NCBI GenBank assembly: GCA_019828565.1
Contig: JAHDYR010000066.1
Span: 124,001-188,000, forward strand
Direction of reading: 5' to 3'
Origin: Carpediemonas membranifera
Lineage: Eukaryota > Fornicata
Length of the DNA: 64,000 nt
Positions within the stretch are counted from its first letter, which is position 1; each line of letters begins with the position of its first letter. The notes beneath the pieces were generated by a model, which ran no database searches, was not told the origin of the DNA, and worked only from the letters and a program-made list of their open reading frames with translations. Below, in pieces: positions 57,989 through 64,000 of this stretch. The position numbers and the translations under genes were made by a program.

Positions 57989-59239
57989 TTATGCGTCCGC
58001 ACTGGCTCCCTGCTCGAATGCCCTGCTTGCCGACACCGCATGCACCGCCGACTTGAAGAGCTGCACCCCGCTCCGCTTCGAGTGGGCAAGAAGGTCCGGC
58101 CTCATGTGGAAGTCCTCCCAATTCTCGTTGAGGAACTCGCTGATTGGGCCTACAAGCTCCCGTGGGGACTCGATGTGGCACAGACCGCGGCCCCTGATAG
58201 TGCACCGGTCGATCCTGGCGAAGAAGGGTTTCTCCAGGCGGGGCAGGACGAGGCTGGGGGGCATCTCGCGGCCCAGCACGGCGAGCACGGGGCACTTGAC
58301 GTTGATCTCGAATGGGATCCTGTTAGAGATCTCCCGCGCCTCCCGAATGGTATATGCTGGCAAACGAAGCCTGAACATGGCCCTGTAGCCCTCCAACCGG
58401 GATCGGGGTAGGGGATGACCCTTGCTGTCCTCGAACCACCGCTGGAGCCACCGCGTCGAGTAGTAGTCGGGGATGACCGAGTCGGGGGAGGAGGTCGACC
58501 GGAGCTGCATCGACGCCAGGGACAGCTTGAACGCCATGGGCTCGAGCATTGGCGGCGGGGAGATCAGCAGGGCGGCCTTGAATAAGCCGTGGTCGAAGGT
58601 TGTGAGGTGGATCGCCTGCAGTGCTCCAGCCCCGACACCGCCGACAAAGCAGCCGCGGAGGTGCCGGTGTCGGACGAACTCCTCCACTATGTTACTGAGC
58701 GTGCCGAAAGACGGGTACGGCAGGTGCGGCTGGTCGTAGACCTCGCCGTCCGCCGGGCTGGCCATGTGGGGCCAGTTGAGCAGAGTGACGTTAAGCTCGC
58801 TGAAGATGGGGTCGATCAGGGGATGCGCCAGGAACTTGGTCCACGAGGATCTGGCGTCCAGCAGCATCTCTGGCAGCAGGACGATCGTGGGGCGGTCTGG
58901 CTCGGGGTGCTTGAACTCGTGGACGACGATGTTCACATCCAGCGGCTTGAGATAGACGACGTCGACGGGCCACCGATGGGCGTCGGCGAATATATATGAG
59001 AAACTATCAGTTTGTGGTTCCATTATGTCTTGTTCGTGTTCTGTTGATTCAGACCTGTCGCTTTCATCCAGTAAAGCAGGTTCGCCATGCCGGGTCTTCG
59101 CATCCTCTTCTTTTAGCTTGTCATGTTCCATATACTTGCTGTATTGTGATTGTAGGATCCGATGGTTAGACGCGAGGTTCGCTGACTGTACGTAAACTGC
59201 GAACCAACTCCGCGGCACCCGGCATGGAGAAGCCAACAT
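57989..59239 (-). CDS. NDRG-like alpha/beta hydrolase fold protein
   Basis: Up to 416 aa from ATG 59239 (MLASPCRVPRSW); ATG 59131 (MEHDKLKEED) is an equally plausible start. The N-terminal ~80 residues are charged. Then come HEFKHPEPDRPTIVLLPEM, LNVTLLNWPHMASPADGE, YPSFGTLSNIVEEFVRHRHL, GVGAGALQAIHLTTF and CPVLAVLGREMPPSL. This is the NDR family outline, including YPS followed by the 'L' helix and G-x-G-x-G-A in place of the nucleophile elbow. NDRG proteins are considered catalytically inactive; no GxSxG is visible here. Confidence 0.75.
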   Translation of the reverse strand: MLASPCRVPRSWFAVYVQSANLASNHRILQSQYSKYMEHDKLKEEDAKTRHGEPALLDESDRSESTEHEQDIMEPQTDSFSYIFADAHRWPVDVVYLKPLDVNIVVHEFKHPEPDRPTIVLLPEMLLDARSSWTKFLAHPLIDPIFSELNVTLLNWPHMASPADGEVYDQPHLPYPSFGTLSNIVEEFVRHRHLRGCFVGGVGAGALQAIHLTTFDHGLFKAALLISPPPMLEPMAFKLSLASMQLRSTSSPDSVIPDYYSTRWLQRWFEDSKGHPLPRSRLEGYRAMFRLRLPAYTIREAREISNRIPFEINVKCPVLAVLGREMPPSLVLPRLEKPFFARIDRCTIRGRGLCHIESPRELVGPISEFLNENWEDFHMRPDLLAHSKRSGVQLFKSAVHAVSASRAFEQGASADA

Positions 59240-59268
59240 CAGCCGCTTTATTCTATTGCGCCCGCCGC

Positions 59269-59925
59269 TCAGGGTTGGGACATGTCGATGCCGAGCACTG
59301 CCGCGGCGTTGTCGATCTGTTCGAGCACGTCTCTCAGTACCGTCGCGGCCTCGGGCTGGACGTTGGGCATGTACATCAGCCCATCGTCGCCCATGGGCCG
59401 GGACACCGTCGCCTGCATCATGGCGCTGGGTGGGAGCTCAGGCAGGGTGGACAGCATGGACGACGTGGGGATGTGCTCCGCCCTGGACAGCGAGGGGACT
59501 GTCCTCATCGGGGCGTGGAGGGGCTCGGACTCGCGGTCGAGGGACTTCAGGCAGCACGACACGTCGATGCGCTCTGGGGGCTGGGCATAGTTGGCCACTG
59601 CGGTGGAGATGCACGTGTTCCAGTTCATTGGGGACAGGGGTACGAAGTCGGCGACGGACTCACGCTTCTTGCACCGGATAAGCCACTGGAGGTGGTCAGG
59701 CAATGTGTAGTGCTTGGACACTGCTGCTTTCGACAGTTCGCTGTGGACGAAGTCTCTGCAAATGATATCGAAGTCATCGAATGTTCTCGCTGAGAACTGA
59801 AGCGAATCACAGAACTTGAGGCGGTTTTGCTGAGTAAGTGATAGCAACGGCGCTGTAAACGCTGTAAACGGCACAGCGGAGAAACATACCTTTCCGCGGA
59901 TCGTCAGCTTGAAGAGGTTTTCCAT
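59269..59925 (-). CDS. Uncharacterised 198-aa protein (218 aa if the intron is retained)
   Basis: Exon 1 59925-59890 (MENLFKLTIRGK) and exon 2 59829-59269 with a 60-nt intron (donor GTATGT, end CACTTACTCAG), phase 0. The intron is twice the local norm, a multiple of three and free of in-frame stops, so unspliced RNA could also be translated. It contains a tandem CGTTTACAG pair near its middle. The protein has an N-terminal predicted alpha/beta part and a disordered C-terminal half. No family recognised. Confidence 0.6.
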   Translation of the reverse strand: MENLFKLTIRGKVCFSAVPFTAFTAPLLSLTQQNRLKFCDSLQFSARTFDDFDIICRDFVHSELSKAAVSKHYTLPDHLQWLIRCKKRESVADFVPLSPMNWNTCISTAVANYAQPPERIDVSCCLKSLDRESEPLHAPMRTVPSLSRAEHIPTSSMLSTLPELPPSAMMQATVSRPMGDDGLMYMPNVQPEAATVLRDVLEQIDNAAAVLGIDMSQP

Positions 59926-60058
59926 GTCCGATGGACAATTCACAATGGCGATTCCCAAGCACGCAGGTTATGCTAATGGCGGATCTTGCCGTGCTACGTG
60001 ACGAATGTAGGAAGGTAAGATGGGCCTAGGGGTAATACCTTGATAGAGGGCTCAACTC

Positions 60059-60247
60059 ATGTTCATGGCGGCAGGGTTGACCCGAGATTGCCAGGAGATA
60101 TTCAAGAGCTGGTACCACGACACTGTCTCTGTCTTGCCTGCAGCGCAGCAACACGGCCGCCTCACCCCGTTCTTTCGACCGGCTGTGCGGGTCGACCGGG
60201 GAAGCGCACTTTGGCGCGATCCCGCACAACGTCTAAGAAGACGGTGA
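60059..60247 (+). CDS. Possible small protein, 62 aa, uncertain
   Basis: Open frame MFMAAGLTRDCQEIFKSWYH to a stop one base before the FEN1 start codon. Its context (bidirectional promoter of the preceding minus-strand gene) and the composition hint at a small gene. An upstream piece with an ATG near 59983 (MADLAVLRDECRK followed by a GTAAGA donor) could be a first exon, but the join is not decided. It may equally be FEN1 5' UTR. Confidence 0.25.
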   Translation: MFMAAGLTRDCQEIFKSWYHDTVSVLPAAQQHGRLTPFFRPAVRVDRGSALWRDPAQRLRRR

Positions 60248-61387
60248 ATGGGAATAAGGAACCTTAAGACGATTATTCCAGAGGAGTGCGTCAAGAAAAG
60301 GCAGTTCTCTGAGTTCTTCGGCCTCTGGGTTGCCATCGACGCGAGCATGCTGCTCTATCAATCGCTCATCGGCCTCGGACGCGGCACTGATGCCTTTACT
60401 GACGGCAGCAACAACTCTACAGCCCATCTGGTTGGTCTGTTCTACCGCTCCATCCGTTTGCTCGAGCTCGGCATCAAGCCCGTCTTCGTCTTCGATGGCA
60501 CCCCGCCCGATATGAAGGCCGGTGAGCTGGAGAAGCGGCAGGAGCGCAAGGAAGCTGCGGAACAGCTGTTGCAGGAGTCAATCGATGCGGGAGATGCCGA
60601 GGCCGCGGCGAAGGCGGCCAAGCGGACGATACGTCTCACCACGGAGCAGATGGACGACGCCAAGACGCTCCTACGACACATGGGTATCCCGGTCGTCGAG
60701 GCCAAGGGCGAGGCCGAGGCCCAGTGCGCCCAGATGTGCAAGGACGGGCTCGTGTCAGCCGTGGCGACCGAGGACATGGACGCCCTGACGTTCGGGTGCC
60801 CCCGCATGCTCCGGCACTTCCTGTCCGCCGGGAGGAACAAGAACGTCCCCATCCGGGAGTACCGTGTGGATTCTGTGCTGGATGCCATGGAGCTGACGAT
60901 GGATCAGTTCGTAGACGTGTGCATTTTATGCGGGTGCGACTACACTGAGACCATCCCTGGGATTGGCCCGAAGAAGGCGCTGGACGGCATCAGGGAGGCG
61001 CTGTGCATCGAGGACATGCTCCTCAACCTCACAGACCGCCAGCTTGCACAGTTCCAGCCCGAGCTCTTCCAGTACAAGGAGGCGCGGCGACTGTTCATGA
61101 CTCCAGACGTGACGCCGTCAGACAAGATCAAGCCACTGACACTCGGGAAGCCGAAAAGGACCGAGGTCATCAAATTTCTATGTGATGAGAAGCAGTTCGA
61201 CCGCGAGCGAGTCCTGTCTGGGTTGAAGAAGCTTCAGGCGAGCAAGAGCAAGACCGGGCAGACCAGGCTGGACTGCTTCTTCAAGGCGAGCCCATCGCCT
61301 AAGTCGATCAAGACGCCACTCCCGACCCAGAAGGGCTCCCCGAAGAGGGCCGGCAAGGGCACGCCGACAAAGAGAAGGCCTGGCTGA
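60248..61387 (+). CDS. FEN1: Flap endonuclease 1
   Basis: Structure-specific 5' flap nuclease for Okazaki fragment maturation and long-patch base excision repair. 379 aa from ATG 60248 (MGIRNLKTIIPEECVKKR). N-terminal domain with IDASMLLYQ, VFVFDGTPPDMK; internal domain with EAKGEAEAQCAQMCKDGLV and TEDMDALTFG; H2TH region CGCDYTETIPGIGPKKALDGI. Acidic metal ligands are present at each of these places. The C-terminal PCNA-interacting peptide QTRLDCFF (about residue 345) is followed by a basic tail. Single exon. In family alignments position 2 is Gly with the N-terminus threading the active site, as seen here. Confidence 0.98.
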   Translation: MGIRNLKTIIPEECVKKRQFSEFFGLWVAIDASMLLYQSLIGLGRGTDAFTDGSNNSTAHLVGLFYRSIRLLELGIKPVFVFDGTPPDMKAGELEKRQERKEAAEQLLQESIDAGDAEAAAKAAKRTIRLTTEQMDDAKTLLRHMGIPVVEAKGEAEAQCAQMCKDGLVSAVATEDMDALTFGCPRMLRHFLSAGRNKNVPIREYRVDSVLDAMELTMDQFVDVCILCGCDYTETIPGIGPKKALDGIREALCIEDMLLNLTDRQLAQFQPELFQYKEARRLFMTPDVTPSDKIKPLTLGKPKRTEVIKFLCDEKQFDRERVLSGLKKLQASKSKTGQTRLDCFFKASPSPKSIKTPLPTQKGSPKRAGKGTPTKRRPG

Positions 61388-61632
61388 GTGGCCGGGTGCG
61401 GATTAAACAGCGCTGTGTTTGGACGGGGGAGATGGTTGTCGGATGGCCGTGCAGCTTTGTATAGTATCGATTGCATATCCGACCGACAATGCAGAGTCTG
61501 ACTGATCAAAGATGGACGGGGATGGCTAGTGAGACCCGCGCAGACTCTGACCAGCCTCGAGCCATTACGTGAGCAACCATAAATCGGTTGTGCCATAATC
61601 TGCACCGATCAGACGACACACACAGCTGTTCC

Positions 61633-63918
61633 ATGCGCATTGAGAGTGATTCCAGCGCAGAAGAAAGCGATGGCTCCGACTACATAGCTCCCGATGACAT
61701 CATGGACGAGTTCGTCCCCCATGCGTCAGGCTTGAAGCGGAAAGGCGGACTGATTAGCTACAAACACACCACGCGCGCAGAAGAAGAAGTGGAGCGTGAA
61801 GTAGTGAAGTATAAGACCGGTTCTATGAAGAATGATGCTGGGAATCGGCCCCTGTGGGTTGCCCCCGATGGCCGCATCTTCCTTGAGGCCTTCAACCCCA
61901 TCTATCAGATCGCCTACGACTTCCTCATCGCCGTTGCCGAGCCCGTTAGCCGCCCCTCCATGATCCACGAGTACCGCATCACGACGAACTCGATCTTTGC
62001 GGCGTCCTCGATCGGCCTGACTATCGACGACATCACGCAGGCCCTGATGAAGCTCTCGAAGACAGAGGTCCCTGCCAAGCTGATGGCGAAGATCAAGGAC
62101 ATTGCGACGAGGTTCCGGCAGCTTGCCATCGTCCAGCGAGAGGGCAGGTGCCTCGTCGAGTGCCAGCGTCAGGAACTGCTAGAGGAGCTCATCAAACTGC
62201 TACAGAACGCGCCTACAGTGAAGGGACGGCAGCGGCAGGACCTTAAGGACATATTTGCGAAGGGCAGTGGCGTGGTTATCGAGTCTCGGGATGAGGCCGA
62301 GGTTCGGGCCGAGAAGGTCGGACAGACGGACGACGTCCTCGACATTCCAGAGTCCGATGACGACGACACGCCCGTGAAGAAGCGCACGGTGTACTACTTC
62401 GAGGCGCGGCAGCAGGCCATCGACTACGTCAAGGAGGTCGCCCATGCACGATTCCCCATCCTAGAGGAGTACGAGTGGCATAGGGACGGCGTGCCCCCCA
62501 TCCCGATCAACCTCAAGCCCAACGTCGACCTCAGACCCTACCAGGAGAAGAGTCTCTCCAAGATGTTCTCAAACGGGCGAGCCCGGTCGGGCATGATCGT
62601 GTTGCCATGCGGTGCGGGCAAGACCCTCGTCGGCGTGTCAGCGCTGTGCACGCTCAAGCGGCCCACCGTAATCCTCTGCACGAGTGGCGTGGCCGTTGAG
62701 CAGTGGCGGAGTCAGGTGAACCTCTGGGCCATGGCGTCAGGTGACGACGACGTCGACTCCCACATCACAAGATTCACGTCGGGGGCCCGGCTCCCATTCA
62801 GCGACCGCATGCACAAGGGTGAGGACATCGACCCCGTCGTGGAGGCACTGGACCCGGCATACGACATTATTATCAGCACGTATAACATGATGATCGACAG
62901 GAAGGGCGGGCGGAGCGCTGAGGCCGATCAAATGATGAAGATCATCGCAGCCAGACGCTGGGGCATGCTGATCATGGACGAGGTTCACGTCGTGGCGTCT
63001 AAAGAGTTCACCAAGGCCGTCCGGTCCATCGGGGCGCCATGCAAGCTCGGGCTCACCGCGACGCTGGTCAGAGAGGACGAGAGGATCAAGCAGCTGTACC
63101 ACTTGATCGGCCCGAAGCTGTACGAGGCGAACTGGCTAGATCTGAAGAGGCATGGCTACATTGCGGACGTCAGGTGCGCTGAGGTCTGGTGCCCCATGAC
63201 GGCTGTCTTCTACCGCGAGTACCTCAGGGCCAGGGACAAGGCCCAGCGGAAGCTGCTGTACGCCATGAACCCCACTAAGGTGCGGGTGTGTGATCATTTG
63301 ATTAGACACCACGAGGGCCGGGGCGACAAGATCCTCGTGTTCAGTGACGACCTGACCCCCCTCAAGGAGTACGCCAGGCGACTGGGGAACAAGCCTTGCA
63401 TTCATGGGTCGAGTTCCAAGGCCGAGCGGATGGAGAAGCTGCAGGCCTTCGCCAAGGACCCGAACTCAAATTGCCTCTTCATATCCAGGATCGGCGACAA
63501 CTCCATCGACCTGCCCAACGCCAACGTCCTAATCCAGATCAGCGCACTTTACGGTTCCCGCCGGCAAGAAGCACAGCGGCTGGGGCGTGTGTCTCGGCCC
63601 AAGGTGCCCGGGGGAATCTCCCACGCCATCTTCTACACCCTCGTCAGCACGGACACGCGGGAGAAGTTCTTCTCGTCCAAGCGGTCGCGGTTCCTGCGGG
63701 ATCAGGGGTACTCGTTCAAGGTCGTTACGAGTCTCGCTGACCGCATGATGGCGACGACCGACGGCGTGCTAGGCACTGTCAACGAGCAGGAGGAGCTGCT
63801 CGCACACCTCAAGACGCTGCAGATGGAGACGGAGGAGGACGCTGACCCCGACGAGACTAAGATGCGGGTCCACAGGGGCGTCGCCAGGGTCACCCGGGGC
63901 CAGAAGCGCGGCCGGTGA
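61633..63918 (+). CDS. XPB: XPB/ERCC3 helicase-like subunit of TFIIH
   Basis: DNA translocase that opens promoters and acts in nucleotide excision repair. 761 aa from ATG 61633 (MRIESDSSAEESDGSD). An N-terminal acidic region and the XPB damage-recognition-like domain precede RecA lobe 1: motif I LPCGAGKT (about residue 324), motif II DEVH (about 448), and the XPB-specific TATLVREDERI (RED motif, about 475). Lobe 2 has FISRIGDNSIDLPNANVLIQ and QEAQRLGRVSRPK, where ILRAK is usual. Acidic and basic C-terminal tail. Single exon. It follows FEN1 by 245 bp on the same strand. Confidence 0.97.
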   Translation: MRIESDSSAEESDGSDYIAPDDIMDEFVPHASGLKRKGGLISYKHTTRAEEEVEREVVKYKTGSMKNDAGNRPLWVAPDGRIFLEAFNPIYQIAYDFLIAVAEPVSRPSMIHEYRITTNSIFAASSIGLTIDDITQALMKLSKTEVPAKLMAKIKDIATRFRQLAIVQREGRCLVECQRQELLEELIKLLQNAPTVKGRQRQDLKDIFAKGSGVVIESRDEAEVRAEKVGQTDDVLDIPESDDDDTPVKKRTVYYFEARQQAIDYVKEVAHARFPILEEYEWHRDGVPPIPINLKPNVDLRPYQEKSLSKMFSNGRARSGMIVLPCGAGKTLVGVSALCTLKRPTVILCTSGVAVEQWRSQVNLWAMASGDDDVDSHITRFTSGARLPFSDRMHKGEDIDPVVEALDPAYDIIISTYNMMIDRKGGRSAEADQMMKIIAARRWGMLIMDEVHVVASKEFTKAVRSIGAPCKLGLTATLVREDERIKQLYHLIGPKLYEANWLDLKRHGYIADVRCAEVWCPMTAVFYREYLRARDKAQRKLLYAMNPTKVRVCDHLIRHHEGRGDKILVFSDDLTPLKEYARRLGNKPCIHGSSSKAERMEKLQAFAKDPNSNCLFISRIGDNSIDLPNANVLIQISALYGSRRQEAQRLGRVSRPKVPGGISHAIFYTLVSTDTREKFFSSKRSRFLRDQGYSFKVVTSLADRMMATTDGVLGTVNEQEELLAHLKTLQMETEEDADPDETKMRVHRGVARVTRGQKRGR

Positions 63919-64000
63919 TGCGGTGGACGCTGGGTTGTCTGTCGATTTAAACTCTTTTCTGCCAGTAATCGGCAACACAGTAACGCAGGACGTCGACCTC

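Noticed and set aside
1-64000. CRISPR arrays, bacterial operons, Shine-Dalgarno sites
   Set aside because: No regularly spaced direct repeats with unique spacers were seen; all recognisable genes are eukaryotic and several have spliceosomal introns.

Overview
The window is 64 kb of a gene-dense, GC-rich nuclear chromosome from a unicellular eukaryote. Three things point to an anaerobic metamonad, and I would guess a fornicate close to Carpediemonas. It has pyruvate:ferredoxin oxidoreductase. Its spliceosomal introns are tiny (most 25-31 nt), with GTATGT-like donors and a branch-point-like ACTNAC/TTAC element fused to the 3' splice site, as known in diplomonads and their relatives. Genes sit on both strands, mostly 50-200 bp apart. 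The species assignment is inference; anaerobe, eukaryote and very short introns are read directly.

Layout. 1-7.7 kb: 3' part of PFOR, MAD2, two unknown genes, and a long disordered protein with a PH-like C-terminus. 7.55-11.05 kb: a three-gene block (IFT54-like, coiled coil, unknown) that recurs inverted at 24.11-27.62 kb. 11.1-19.3 kb: an Ig/ASH-type protein, a half-size ABCA transporter, two proteins that look axoneme-associated, an Enhancer-of-polycomb-like protein and ribosomal protein uS3. 19.5-24.0 kb: INO80 and ASF1, so with the EPC-like gene three chromatin factors lie within 8 kb. 24.1-27.6 kb: second copy of the duplicated block, with two frameshifted genes and a truncated fragment of the PH gene. 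27.6-35.5 kb: RCC1-repeat protein, coiled coil, CDC5, a small HTH-like protein, a WDR55/Jip5-like WD40 protein and ALG14.

35.6-42.8 kb is a mobile or relic island. A broken Fanzor-like (eukaryotic TnpB-type) RNA-guided nuclease gene is bracketed by ~33-bp direct repeats; next come relics of neighbouring genes; then a complete Ty3/gypsy chromodomain retrotransposon with 92-bp identical LTRs and a 5-bp target duplication. 42.8-64 kb is housekeeping: a RUN + Rubicon-homology protein, NMD3, a coiled coil, an FG nucleoporin, transketolase, eS6, a GRAM protein, CCZ1, RMI1, a rhodanese/dual-specificity phosphatase, an NDRG-like hydrolase fold, FEN1 and XPB.

Functional themes: anaerobic pyruvate metabolism (PFOR) and pentose phosphate (transketolase); chromatin (EPC-like, INO80, ASF1); genome maintenance (RMI1, FEN1, XPB, MAD2); Rab7-type late endosome control (CCZ1, RUN-RH protein); ribosome biogenesis (uS3, eS6, NMD3, WDR55-like); cilium (IFT54-like, candidate axonemal proteins). 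Several reading-frame breaks fall in homopolymer runs, so some may be assembly consensus errors and not real mutations.
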